Assembly (NCBI GenBank): GCA_902778645.1
Contig: CACYYO010000015.1
Coordinates: 1 to 32,019 of the forward strand
From: an uncultured Rhodospirillales bacterium
GTDB taxonomy: Bacteria > Pseudomonadota > Alphaproteobacteria > RF32 > CAG-239
Direction: 5' to 3'
DNA: 32,019 nucleotides
A model generated the notes under the pieces. It searched no databases. It was not told the DNA's origin and saw nothing but the letters and a program-made list of their open reading frames with translations. Numbering within the stretch: position 1 is the first letter of the stretch; every line of letters starts with the position of its first letter. Made by a program: the position numbers and the translations under genes. Below are positions 6,835 through 15,241 of this stretch, piece by piece.

Positions 6835-7842
6835 TTATTCCGCAGCCAAAGCCAACTTATCATCTGATTGCATTGTTGCGGCAAAACCGAGCTTCCTCTG
6901 AATTTGCCAAACAACCCTCAGAGCACTCAAGGCATCTTCACCGGTAACACGAGGCTGAGCCTTGCCGTTAACACAAGCCACAAAATGAGCCAATTCTGCT
7001 TGCAAAGGCTGATTCGTCGGAATAAACAATTGCTCGACACTCCCTTTCAACCCATAATTCATCCATTCCGGAATCTCATCTTGGTTAACATACGGCATAC
7101 GCCCTTGAGAATGGACATTAATACTTTGGTTAATAAAATCCATATCAATATAGTTTGTGTCCGTCGTAACCGTTAAGGTACGAACACGAGCTTGAGTTAT
7201 ACGGCTGGCTGTCAAATTAGCTGTTGCCCCGTTTGCAAATTCCAACAAAGCAGAAATATAATCTTTTCCGCCATTAACGGAAGCAGCATGAACATTAACA
7301 ACCGGAGACTTAACCAAAGATTGGATAACCTCAACATCATGAATCATCAAATCCATAGCGACATCAACGTCCGTAATACGACCCGAAGCCGCAGACATTC
7401 TTTGTGCCGTTAAAGAGCGAATTTTTGAGGTATCAGACAAAATCTTTGCCATCTGTTCTACGGCAGGATTATAACGTTCAACATGGCCAACCAGTAAAAT
7501 AACATTATTTTTCTTAGCGGCACTGATTAATCTTTGACATTCTTCTTCCGTCGTGGCAAGAGGTTTCTCAATCAGGCAATGAATCCCTTTGTTTAAGAAA
7601 AATTCACCAACCTCCGCATGAGCAACAGATGTTGTCACAACACTAACGGCGTCAACATTTGCAGCAGCTTCTTCCATAGAAGAAAAAGCTTTAATTCCAA
7701 ACATATCGGCAGCAGCTTTTGCTGAATCGGAAAAAACATCATAGACACCGACCAACTCAACACCTTGAAGTGCTTTATACGTCTTCAAATGGTTTTTACC
7801 CATCATGCCGGCACCGATAACCGCAACTCTAACATTACTCAT
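6835..7842 (-). CDS. Gfo/Idh/MocA-family NAD(P)-dependent oxidoreductase
   Basis: A 335-residue two-domain oxidoreductase. The N-terminal Rossmann fold starts VAVIGAGMMG with the GxGxxG motif at 10-15. The family's catalytic/cofactor signature EKP is at 92-94 (LIEKPLATT). The C-terminal alpha/beta domain contains DLMIHDVEVI, a motif where the family places its acid/base residues. Members oxidise or reduce sugars and sugar nucleotides; a UDP-GlcNAc 3-dehydrogenase (GnnA type) is one possibility, but no partner aminotransferase lies next to it. The start ATG has a GAGG site seven bases upstream. It is divergent from the TolC-like gene. The substrate is not determinable here. Confidence 0.85.
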   Translation of the reverse strand: MSNVRVAVIGAGMMGKNHLKTYKALQGVELVGVYDVFSDSAKAAADMFGIKAFSSMEEAAANVDAVSVVTTSVAHAEVGEFFLNKGIHCLIEKPLATTEEECQRLISAAKKNNVILLVGHVERYNPAVEQMAKILSDTSKIRSLTAQRMSAASGRITDVDVAMDLMIHDVEVIQSLVKSPVVNVHAASVNGGKDYISALLEFANGATANLTASRITQARVRTLTVTTDTNYIDMDFINQSINVHSQGRMPYVNQDEIPEWMNYGLKGSVEQLFIPTNQPLQAELAHFVACVNGKAQPRVTGEDALSALRVVWQIQRKLGFAATMQSDDKLALAAE

Positions 7843-7967
7843 TTCTAGACCTCAACAGTTATTAACGATTAAACCAAGTTAATCAAATTCAGCCTAATTA
7901 CTAGTTAATTTCTCTTGAAATGTCACATAAAAAGATGTTACAAATTGTTACAAAGAGGAGTAATAAA

Positions 7968-9710
7968 TTGAAAATTCTTCAAAAAATATCTTGTTTTCTA
8001 ATACTTTGCACCACACTTTGCAATTGCGCAACCAACAACCAACCTGTTGATAATTCAGAACAAAAAACAACCTCACACACTATTCAAATAGAACCGCAAA
8101 AAGGACGCATCAACACCGAAACCGCTATCGCCCGCACCCTGAAATATAATCTCGAGACCATAAAAAAACAACTCTCTTCTAAAATTACCGGCTCTGTTGC
8201 ACAAACAAATGCTTTTCACACTTTACAAAAAATAAGAGAAGGGCAAAACCTGAACCTTGCTACCTCATTGAAGGAACTTGATTTTGCCATTTTATCTGCC
8301 TCTGTCAACACAACAGAAAATCCGCAAATAGCTGAGAGATTACTCTCGCAGGCAACAGCGCATAACCTTACTTTAGGCGCTATCAAAGCACACAAAACCG
8401 CCATGTATGGTCACAAAAAATCTTTCGAATGGAACCGCCTTATCCGCCAATACCAAAGCCAAATCGCCTCGCTGCTGAAAAAAACACAGAATGACCTGTC
8501 AGAAGAAGACTTTGCATACCAAAGAGAGCTTGAGAACACGATTGACCACCTCAAACTGTACCTCCGAAATACCGAGCAAAACGCCGCTGACTTTTATCAA
8601 CTGACAAAACTCGATTCTCCTTACCCTGATTTAGAAGGGAAAACATTCTACGAAAAAACCGTTTTACCTCCGCAATGTAAAGCCGATTCCTACCAAAAAA
8701 GTGCCTTTACCAATCGTTTGGAACTCAAAAATATTCCCTCTTATTCTCTGGATACAATTGCACTGGATTTAGCCGACCAATATCCGGAAAGCAGTGCCTC
8801 CGTCAGTGGTTTTTATTTGCAAGATTCTACACAAGATGAAAACTTGTCTCGTCTCGGTGATGAAGTTGCCGTCCACCTGCTGCAAACAACCAACACCTAT
8901 CAAAAAGCAGGAAACAATAAAAATACCCTCAAATCTCGTTTGAGTAAAGATTTACACAAAGCAATCTACCTGCAACTGGAATTAGCCCATCGCTTAGCCG
9001 CCCGCACCGCTGCTGATTATGATATTCAACAAAACAATCTGAGACAACTCAAGCAAAACATTCAAAAGATCGAAAAACTCGGTCGTCCGAACATTAACCA
9101 AAAAATCGATTTGCTAAAAGCAAAGCAGGAACTATGGGACAACGAAAATCTGGCAGACCAAATTCTGGCAGAAAGAACCGTCGCTGTTTGTGCCTTGCAA
9201 TTTTACAGCGGTTTAATAGAGCTGACACCGGAAATCTTGGATAAAAACATTACAGACATTGCCTCTTTTGTAAACACATCCCTGCACAAAAAAAACACCT
9301 CTGCAACCTCTCGAAGCATTAGCAAAATATCTTCCGGTGATGAATACACTCTCGTGACCCAACGAGAGAATTGGGCGCATAAAGAAAACTGGCTCGAAGA
9401 TTTAATGGCGGAAAAACAAACCCCTCAACCCGAAAAAATCATGAGTAAACCGCTTACTTCCATAGCAAAAACAAGTTCCCTCAAAAACCTGCAGCTTGGC
9501 TCGTTTTTGGATAGAGAAACCGCCCAAAAAGAATGGGAACACCTCACCAAAGACTTTCCCGAGCTCTCTCAATACACCCCTGAGTATGATACCATATCTG
9601 TCGCAGGTATTTCTCTGCATCGCCTGTCAATAAAAGTTTCTCCTGATTCATCCAAAGAACTGTGCACACACCTTCACCAAAAGGGAAAAGAATGCTTCTT
9701 AAGCGATTAA
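7968..9710 (+). CDS. TolC-like coiled-coil lipoprotein with C-terminal SPOR domain
   Basis: A 580-residue envelope protein. I chose a TTG start at 7968 because an AGAGGAG site lies seven bases before it and translation from there gives a compact lipoprotein signal (MKILQKISCFLILCTTLCNC, lipid Cys20). The upstream ATG at 7920 would bury it. The next stretch, ETAIARTLKYNLE, matches the first periplasmic helix of TolC-type proteins. Long Ala/Gln/Leu helices follow, and a second helical repeat begins near KAIYLQLELAHRLA. The last 75 residues (LQLGSFLDRETAQKEWEHLT to KGKECFL) are a SPOR domain, which binds denuded peptidoglycan at septa. It is likely an outer-membrane or periplasmic protein at division sites. 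No inner-membrane pump partner is adjacent, and the TolC beta-barrel is not clearly seen. Confidence 0.7.
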   Translation: MKILQKISCFLILCTTLCNCATNNQPVDNSEQKTTSHTIQIEPQKGRINTETAIARTLKYNLETIKKQLSSKITGSVAQTNAFHTLQKIREGQNLNLATSLKELDFAILSASVNTTENPQIAERLLSQATAHNLTLGAIKAHKTAMYGHKKSFEWNRLIRQYQSQIASLLKKTQNDLSEEDFAYQRELENTIDHLKLYLRNTEQNAADFYQLTKLDSPYPDLEGKTFYEKTVLPPQCKADSYQKSAFTNRLELKNIPSYSLDTIALDLADQYPESSASVSGFYLQDSTQDENLSRLGDEVAVHLLQTTNTYQKAGNNKNTLKSRLSKDLHKAIYLQLELAHRLAARTAADYDIQQNNLRQLKQNIQKIEKLGRPNINQKIDLLKAKQELWDNENLADQILAERTVAVCALQFYSGLIELTPEILDKNITDIASFVNTSLHKKNTSATSRSISKISSGDEYTLVTQRENWAHKENWLEDLMAEKQTPQPEKIMSKPLTSIAKTSSLKNLQLGSFLDRETAQKEWEHLTKDFPELSQYTPEYDTISVAGISLHRLSIKVSPDSSKELCTHLHQKGKECFLSD

Positions 9711-9713
9711 GTC

Positions 9714-9742
9714 TTGCTAAAATTGTTTTCTTAGAATATAAT
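9714..9742 (+). promoter_or_regulatory. Sigma70-type promoter with perfect -10
   Basis: TTGCTA (9714-9719), 17 bases, then TATAAT (9737-9742), 30 bases before the pentapeptide-repeat gene. It probably drives that gene and rarA together. Confidence 0.8.
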
Positions 9743-9771
9743 CATCGTAACGACCAAAATAGGTTAAAAAA

Positions 9772-10941
9772 ATGTCTGATGAACAAGATTTAGCCAATAA
9801 ATTGGATTTAAAAAAATCCAAACTTATGGAGCAAAAACAAAAACTTGCTAAAGAAAAAGCAGAAATCAGCTGGAAAGCGGTTGCCAGACCAAAACCGGCG
9901 ACAAGTTCTGATTCTTCTTTTTCAACACCACCTGCCTGGATGCCAAAAATTGTTCCTAATATCGATTTTCACGGCAAAAATCTCCAAAATGGCGATTTTT
10001 CAGATGAAAACCTCGAAGATGCTAATTTATCCGGAGCAGACTTGCGCAATGCCAATTTAGCCGGAGCTAATTTGCGAGGTATTGACTTGAGCGGTGCAGA
10101 CTTAACCGGCGCCAATCTTGAAGGCGCTGACTTAACCGGAGCCAACTTATCCGGCGCTAAATTAGTCAAAGCAAACCTCAAAAAAACCAAATTACATGAT
10201 GTTATTTTTGATGGGGCTGATTTAACAGATGCTGTTTTTCTCGAAATTGATGTAGATAACCCCACACTGGAAAACATTCAAGATATTGTCGAATATCTGG
10301 CAATGTATTACCCTCACAAACTAAATCTTGCCAAATTTGATTTAACATTGCTTAATCTGGCGCAGATTGATTTATCACGTGTGAATTTACGAGGCGTTGA
10401 CTTCACCGGAGCCGACTTTACCGGTGTTAATATTTTAGAGTTGGATTTAAGCGAATGTATCATCACACCGGAACAAATTGCCCAAGCCCTCGGACACCCC
10501 CCCTCACCTGAAGAACTTCGCAAAATTCTTGCCCCGAAACCAAAGAAAAAACATAAATCTTATGGCATTGATTTAACAGATTTCTTTTTTGACAACGGCT
10601 TACCCGCCGGCGTCTGGTTCACACGCCGAGGCAAATCCGTTACTTTTGACCAAATATTCAGTGCCGTTAAGCGTTTTACAAATGCCTTCCGTAAAGATGC
10701 TCCCGAAAACGATTTGCTGGAAGACATCAAACAAGAAAAGAAAATTGCCAAACAAGAGGCTGAGCAAGAAAAGTCTGCTAATGAGGACTTACGCAGAATT
10801 ATAGAAGAAAACAAAAAGAATACATTAGAAGAAAAAATGCGCGAAAATACACATAAACAACAAGAACAAAACAAACCTAAAACATCTCAGCATATAGACA
10901 ACTTGATGCTCCGACGTGGTGATAATTCCCGAGGATTTTAA
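9772..10941 (+). CDS. Pentapeptide-repeat protein with coiled-coil ends
   Basis: A 389-residue protein. Residues 1-35 are a Lys/Glu-rich helix. Two blocks of A(D/N)LxG pentapeptides follow, at about 62-163 (runs such as ADLTGANLEG) and 183-229, and should form a right-handed quadrilateral beta-helix. They are separated by a helical insert (NIQDIVEYLAMYYPHKLN). After a basic linker, residues about 310-375 are a strongly charged coiled coil. No signal peptide is seen, so a cytosolic role is likely. Some pentapeptide proteins mimic DNA and bind gyrase (Qnr/MfpA), but those lack such coiled-coil extensions. Its stop overlaps the rarA start (TAATG), so the two are translationally coupled; a function near replication is a guess from that context. 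Confidence 0.85.
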   Translation: MSDEQDLANKLDLKKSKLMEQKQKLAKEKAEISWKAVARPKPATSSDSSFSTPPAWMPKIVPNIDFHGKNLQNGDFSDENLEDANLSGADLRNANLAGANLRGIDLSGADLTGANLEGADLTGANLSGAKLVKANLKKTKLHDVIFDGADLTDAVFLEIDVDNPTLENIQDIVEYLAMYYPHKLNLAKFDLTLLNLAQIDLSRVNLRGVDFTGADFTGVNILELDLSECIITPEQIAQALGHPPSPEELRKILAPKPKKKHKSYGIDLTDFFFDNGLPAGVWFTRRGKSVTFDQIFSAVKRFTNAFRKDAPENDLLEDIKQEKKIAKQEAEQEKSANEDLRRIIEENKKNTLEEKMRENTHKQQEQNKPKTSQHIDNLMLRRGDNSRGF

Positions 10942-12263
10942 TGGAAGAAACTTTATTTTCAGCCAATGTTAAACGTCCTTTAGCTGATCGACTTCGTCCC
11001 AAAAATTTAGAAGAAGTTGTCGGTCAAGACCATCTTGTCGGTGCAGATGCCCCCATAGGGCGTATGCTCAAAAGCGGCAAAGTCACCTCTTTTATTCTCT
11101 GGGGGCCGCCGGGATGCGGAAAAACCACCATTGCCCGTCTGATTGCTGAACACACAAATCTTTTCTTTGAACAAATTTCAGCTGTCTTTTCAGGTGTCGC
11201 TGACTTAAAGCGCGTTTTTCAATATGCACAGGAAAGGCGTGCCACACAAGGCAAGGGAACACTCTTATTTGTTGATGAAATTCATCGTTTTAACAAATCG
11301 CAACAAGACGGCTTTTTGCCTTATGTTGAAGACGGCACGATTATTCTTGTCGGCGCCACTACGGAAAACCCTTCTTTTGAGCTCAATGCCGCTTTATTGT
11401 CTCGCTGTCAGGTCTTTGTCTTAAACCGACTTAATACGGAGAATTTTGAGGAACTCCTGCAACGCGCCGAAAAAGAGACCGGACAAAAGCTCCCGGTTGA
11501 TGATGAAGCACGTGAGTTTATGAAATCCGTTGCCGACGGCGACGGTCGTTACATCTTAAATCTGGCAGAAAGTGTCTGGTCATACGCGCAAGAGGGTGAA
11601 ATATTTAATAAAGACAACATCATGAACATTATTCGCTCCCGAGCACCGGTCTATGACAAAGGGCGAGATGGTCACTACAATCTGATTTCTGCCGTACATA
11701 AATCGCTTCGCGGTTCAGATGTTGATGCCGCCCTCTATTGGGTTGCACGAATGATTGTTGCCGGTGAAGATCCCAAATATATTCTCCGCCGCCTAACCCG
11801 TTTTGCGGTAGAAGACGTCTCTCTGGCCGATCCGAATGCTGTCTCCCAAGCCATCAGCTGTTGGGAAACCTATGAGCGCTTAGGCTCTCCGGAAGGCGAC
11901 TTAGCGGTTATGCAATTAACAGCTTATCTGGCAACGGCACCTAAATCGATTGGCGTTTACAGAGCCATGCATTCAGCCATAGATTTAGCCAAAAAGACCG
12001 GCTCATTAATGCCACCCAAAAACATTTTGAACGCCCCCACAAAATTGATGAAACAGCTTGGCTACAGTGACGGATACGAATATGATCCGGATTGTGAAGA
12101 TGGTTTTTCCGGCGCTAACTACTTCCCTGAGGGTATGAAAAGAGTTAAACTTTACTATCCTGTCGACCGCGGTTTCGAGCGAGAAATCAAAAAAAGAATT
12201 GAGTATTTTGACAAACTTCGCGCAGAAAAACAGGCTAAAAAGAAACAAAAACAAGAAAGTTGA
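10941..12263 (+). CDS. rarA: Replication-associated recombination protein A (AAA+ ATPase)
   Basis: An AAA+ ATPase of the RarA/MgsA/WRNIP1 family that acts at stalled replication forks and single-strand gaps. It has 440 residues, the family norm. Walker A GPPGCGKTT is at 55-63, Walker B LLFVDEIHRF at 108-117, sensor 1 in GATTENPSFELNAALLSRC, and the C-terminal tetramerisation part holds the typical SLRGSDVDAALYW and LPEGM-like YFPEGM motifs. The last 20 residues are Lys-rich. Its start codon overlaps the stop of the pentapeptide-repeat gene, and no ribosome site of its own other than GAGGA inside that gene is seen. Confidence 0.96.
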   Translation: MEETLFSANVKRPLADRLRPKNLEEVVGQDHLVGADAPIGRMLKSGKVTSFILWGPPGCGKTTIARLIAEHTNLFFEQISAVFSGVADLKRVFQYAQERRATQGKGTLLFVDEIHRFNKSQQDGFLPYVEDGTIILVGATTENPSFELNAALLSRCQVFVLNRLNTENFEELLQRAEKETGQKLPVDDEAREFMKSVADGDGRYILNLAESVWSYAQEGEIFNKDNIMNIIRSRAPVYDKGRDGHYNLISAVHKSLRGSDVDAALYWVARMIVAGEDPKYILRRLTRFAVEDVSLADPNAVSQAISCWETYERLGSPEGDLAVMQLTAYLATAPKSIGVYRAMHSAIDLAKKTGSLMPPKNILNAPTKLMKQLGYSDGYEYDPDCEDGFSGANYFPEGMKRVKLYYPVDRGFEREIKKRIEYFDKLRAEKQAKKKQKQES

Positions 12264-12288
12264 CAATAAAATCTCTTTTTGCTAAATA
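12260..12288 (+). promoter_or_regulatory. Sigma70-type promoter overlapping the rarA stop codon
   Basis: TTGACA (12260-12265), 17-base spacer, TAAATA (12283-12288). The -35 contains the rarA TGA. The first 11 bases, TTGACAATAAA, are identical to the promoter at 5260. Confidence 0.75.
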
Positions 12289-12322
12289 ATGCCTTAGAGA
12301 CAAATCATTAAAACATTATTAT

Positions 12323-12664
12323 ATGAATAAAAAAATTATCTGCATCATTATTGCAGGAATAGGAAAACAGAAAACCTATGTGGGAAAACTAAGTGATTTA
12401 GAACTTCAAAAACTGAAAGAAGTAGCCACTCTTCTTGAAAATGAGTATGGAATTACTTTTCTAGAAGATGAACGCGATGAGATTCAAAGATTATTTGATA
12501 AAATTAACATCCCAAAAGCTCCAATAACTTGCAAAGTTCTTGAAAACAAACCTAATTTCCCAATCCCGGATGAACTGTTCAAGCGGCAAGCAGGCAAACA
12601 AACCTTTCCACCGCCTAAAAAGGGAAAAGTATGTTCCAAACCCAAGGGAAATTTTCGTAAATGA
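12323..12664 (+). CDS. Uncharacterised 113-residue protein
   Basis: Not recognised. A hydrophobic N-terminal strand (KKIICIIIAGIG) is followed by an acidic amphipathic helix (LSDLELQKLKEVATLLENEYG) and a basic, Pro-rich tail (PPPKKGKVCSKPKGNFRK). The tail could bind nucleic acid, but that is only a composition argument. The ATG has no ribosome site that I can see and a short leader of about 28 bases from the predicted start of transcription. It has its own promoter upstream and a strong terminator five bases after the stop, so it is an independent small gene. Confidence 0.65.
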   Translation: MNKKIICIIIAGIGKQKTYVGKLSDLELQKLKEVATLLENEYGITFLEDERDEIQRLFDKINIPKAPITCKVLENKPNFPIPDELFKRQAGKQTFPPPKKGKVCSKPKGNFRK

Positions 12665-12668
12665 TGAA

Positions 12669-12698
12669 AACGCAACGAAGCTCTCGTTGCGTTTTTTT
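12669..12698 (+). terminator. Rho-independent terminator
   Basis: A perfect 10-bp stem AACGCAACGA/TCGTTGCGTT (12669-12678 with 12684-12693), 5-base loop, then a T run. It ends the 113-residue gene. Confidence 0.9.
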
Positions 12699-12704
12699 AT
12701 TATA

Positions 12705-12758
12705 GTCATCCTCAGCCTGTTTTTTCTTGTCATGCCTGACTTGACCTGGCATCCACAG
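12705..12758. repeat. GTCAT-type palindromic repeat, short/compound copy
   Basis: GTCATCCTCAGCCTG (12705-12719) looks like the left half of a palindrome, followed by a fuller copy GTCATGCCTGACTTGACCTG ending GGCATCCACAG (12729-12758), in which ATGCC pairs with GGCAT. It shares the GTCAT...ACTTGAC...ATCCACA framework with the copies near 16343 and 21755. No flanking direct repeat was found here. It lies just past the 3' end of the leftward kinase gene. Confidence 0.6.
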
Positions 12759-12772
12759 TAAAAAAGTTACTT

Positions 12773-14167
12773 CTATCTTGCCCCGACGAGAGAAACTGAT
12801 GATATTGTATCTCCCATACCCACCAATGTCTTTGGTTTTTCAACCAAAATTGTCGGAACGGCAATCACATCAAACCCGGCGCACTGCGTTAAACCGGTCT
12901 CTAAAAAGTCCTTATCTTCCAAAATGTCACTGATAGTCTGCAATTCCTTCAAGCCGACATCAGAAACCTTTTGCCCAACCGCCCATAACAAATTCTCAGC
13001 ATGATTAACATCACCTGTTCCGGCCTTTCCGGCAGCCACTGTTGCCGCCAAAATCATTCCATGGCGATTTTGCTTTGGTGTAATTCTGAAACTCTTATTT
13101 TGTACTGTCAGGTACAACCCGAAGAAATGCAGCTGAATCCGCGGCGTTTTTAATATCTCTTTAACCCGAAGCAGGGCACGGAACAAATTCTCAGCATGAC
13201 AATCTTCTCTGCACATTTGTGCTAACTTATCTTCCCCGACAACTTCTAAAATATCTATCAATTCTCGCTCATTAATGCCTATAGAATCAGCATTTGTTGC
13301 TAATTTTTGAATAATGGCCCGACGCACCTCCATATCTTGTGTCGAGGCTATCTCCAAATGAACAATTGTCCCGTGTCTGTGCCAAGCATTCATAATCGGC
13401 AATACTTTTTCCACCAATGAAACCCCGTCATTATTGGCTGTTAAAGCATGCATACCTGACAATATAACAAATTCCGCCGGATTCTCCGTTGTTTCTTTAA
13501 TAAAGTGGCTATCTGTAACCAACCGCAAATTCAAAGGATCATACGTTGCAATAAAACGATTGGACTTCGGGCAAACAAACTTTTTACCCTCTATCTCCAC
13601 CGTATCGCCCTTATCAAATTCAATAATCCAGTGAATCATCGGTACATCATTATTTCGGCAAATCTGATAAGCCGGCTTTTCTTGCCCTTTTTCATCAAAA
13701 GAAACAATGTTATCAAGCTTTAAGAATTGCTCGGCTTGCTCTTTGGGCAAAGAATTCGTATGGACAATAACTTTTTGTACACCCAAAATACCCAGCACAT
13801 TGGCAACAATACCGCCTTGTCCGCCCATTTGCAACCTGTCATAGCCGAGATGATTAAGCATCCAATCATAAACGACTTTTTCTTCCGACAACCATTCCTC
13901 GGCAATGCCGTTCTTAAAACTTTTGAAAATACCTTTTAAGACATCTTGAGGCTCTATCAGTTTGGTTTGTTTAATATCCTCCAAAGCGCTCAACGACAGA
14001 CCTGATTCTTTCACCAATTCTGCCAGCCTTTGCCCGCTCAATTTGATGACGGCATCAACATTAGCATTAAAAGCTGTCACCGCAGTATTTACCTCTTTTA
14101 CTTTTTCCAAAGTTTGCGGTGCTGTTGCATATAAGTCTAACCATTTATTTTTTATTTCTTCTGACAT
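12773..14167 (-). CDS. ADP-dependent glucokinase/phosphofructokinase family sugar kinase
   Basis: A 464-residue ribokinase-fold enzyme of the ADP-dependent sugar kinase family (known mainly from archaea and animals), which phosphorylates glucose or fructose 6-phosphate using ADP. Seen motifs: FNANVDAV near 33-40 (sugar-site strand), GGQGG at 115-119 followed by IVAN, IHWIIEFDKG near 178-187, NRFIA at 203-207, LSGMHAL near 236-242, and the C-terminal GMGDTIS at 450-456 with the catalytic Asp453 and anion hole. Substrate specificity cannot be read from sequence alone. It starts two bases after the Mic60-like gene with an AAGGA site, so the two are coupled. A palindromic repeat follows its stop. 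Confidence 0.8.
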   Translation of the reverse strand: MSEEIKNKWLDLYATAPQTLEKVKEVNTAVTAFNANVDAVIKLSGQRLAELVKESGLSLSALEDIKQTKLIEPQDVLKGIFKSFKNGIAEEWLSEEKVVYDWMLNHLGYDRLQMGGQGGIVANVLGILGVQKVIVHTNSLPKEQAEQFLKLDNIVSFDEKGQEKPAYQICRNNDVPMIHWIIEFDKGDTVEIEGKKFVCPKSNRFIATYDPLNLRLVTDSHFIKETTENPAEFVILSGMHALTANNDGVSLVEKVLPIMNAWHRHGTIVHLEIASTQDMEVRRAIIQKLATNADSIGINERELIDILEVVGEDKLAQMCREDCHAENLFRALLRVKEILKTPRIQLHFFGLYLTVQNKSFRITPKQNRHGMILAATVAAGKAGTGDVNHAENLLWAVGQKVSDVGLKELQTISDILEDKDFLETGLTQCAGFDVIAVPTILVEKPKTLVGMGDTISSVSLVGAR

Positions 14168-14169
14168 TT

Positions 14170-15162
14170 TTATTCCTTATTTTTCAAATTATTAACTTTC
14201 ATTTCGGCAAGACTGTAAGCGGCAATATTCCTGATAGCTTGGTTAAAAGAAAGATAGTTTTTGGCATCTGCCAGCCATTCTTGCAAAAGTTGATTCTGCT
14301 TTATATCATCACTCTCTGAAGATTCTATTAACTTTATCGCCTGTTTTAAGTCACCGGCAGAAACAGATTCCTGCAAAACTTTCCATGCCTTTTGCTCTGC
14401 GGCAATCGGCGCGCCTTCTCCGGCTTTACGAATTTTAACATACTCGCCGATTTTTTGATTTATCCGCTCTTTCCAATCTTGAGCATCTTCGTCATGTTGC
14501 TTTGCAATCACCTCTGCATAAATTTCCCCGAAACGCTGTATCAACACTCTTTCAGAGACAATCCCGTTACGAGAGAACTCATCAATCACCGACACTTCTT
14601 TTTTGATTTTGGCATTCTCCGGTGTCAGTTGATTAAGAATCTCCGCCTCATACAGAAAATCTCCGCCTTCTGCTGCCGCTTGCTTAACCAACATCGCCGC
14701 ACTCAAAATCAACGCCCCGTCATCACTGATTTTAGCAAGTTTATCCAAACGATTTTCTTGTTTATCAACTCTTGTGAGTATTCCTAAAACGATTCCCGCA
14801 TCGGCCTTCGAATCAATAACATTCAATACCTGCTTTTCAAGGTTTTCCACCTTGTTTTCAAAACCGGAAACATCCGGTTTCGGCAAATTCAAAAGTTGTG
14901 CCTGCAAAGTCGCAACTTGGTCTTGCAATTGAGCAATCTGCGCCGCAACAACATCTTGCGCCGGCTGTCGTTCAGCCGCCTTTTGCCATACAGACGGATT
15001 CGCATAAAGCCAATAACCGCCACCGGCTATTGCTCCCAACACAATCAGACAAAACATCAAACGCCCGAAACCGCCTTTCACATCGGCAGACTGTTTTTCT
15101 TGTTGGCTATCCTGAGTATTTTCTTCTGCTTTTTCCTGTTCCTGCTTTGCTTTTTTGACCAT
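14170..15162 (-). CDS. Mitofilin/Mic60-like inner-membrane protein
   Basis: A 330-residue protein with a charged cytosolic tail of about 30 residues, one membrane helix (about 35-54, LMFCLIVLGAIAGGGYWLYA), and a coiled coil (about 70-115, AQIAQLQDQVATLQAQLLNL onward). A helical C-terminal domain follows, ending LLQEWLADAKNYLSFNQAIRNI. This layout and the C-terminal domain fit alphaproteobacterial Mic60, which bends the inner membrane and forms envelope contact sites. In many alphaproteobacteria mic60 sits with hemC-hemD near tsaD. Here tsaD is divergent and adjacent but the hem genes are absent. The ATG has an AAAGGA site nine bases upstream. A HemX-type uroporphyrinogen methylase-related membrane protein is the nearest alternative. 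Confidence 0.65.
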   Translation of the reverse strand: MVKKAKQEQEKAEENTQDSQQEKQSADVKGGFGRLMFCLIVLGAIAGGGYWLYANPSVWQKAAERQPAQDVVAAQIAQLQDQVATLQAQLLNLPKPDVSGFENKVENLEKQVLNVIDSKADAGIVLGILTRVDKQENRLDKLAKISDDGALILSAAMLVKQAAAEGGDFLYEAEILNQLTPENAKIKKEVSVIDEFSRNGIVSERVLIQRFGEIYAEVIAKQHDEDAQDWKERINQKIGEYVKIRKAGEGAPIAAEQKAWKVLQESVSAGDLKQAIKLIESSESDDIKQNQLLQEWLADAKNYLSFNQAIRNIAAYSLAEMKVNNLKNKE

Positions 15163-15174
15163 GGCGAAAATTCC

Positions 15175-15203
15175 TTTACAATAGAAAGACGACGATATAT
15201 ATA
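15175..15203 (+). promoter_or_regulatory. Probable tsaD promoter in a divergent intergenic region
   Basis: TTTACA (15175-15180), 17 bases, TATATA (15198-15203). On the other strand the same TATATA lies 17 bases after TTGTTT and could serve the Mic60-like gene, so the two promoters may share an AT-rich core. Confidence 0.6.
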
Positions 15204-15241
15204 GTTACTATACATAAGAAAAACAAAATTGAAAGAAACAA

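Noticed and set aside
7867-7884. Palindrome GATTAAACCAAGTTAATC as an operator between the divergent genes
   Set aside because: It is a single short, imperfect inverted repeat in AT-rich DNA with no second copy; not enough to call a regulator site.
9969-10277. Antisense open frame rich in Ser-Ala-Pro repeats
   Set aside because: It is the mirror image of the pentapeptide-repeat coding sequence; the repeat pattern comes from the sense codons.
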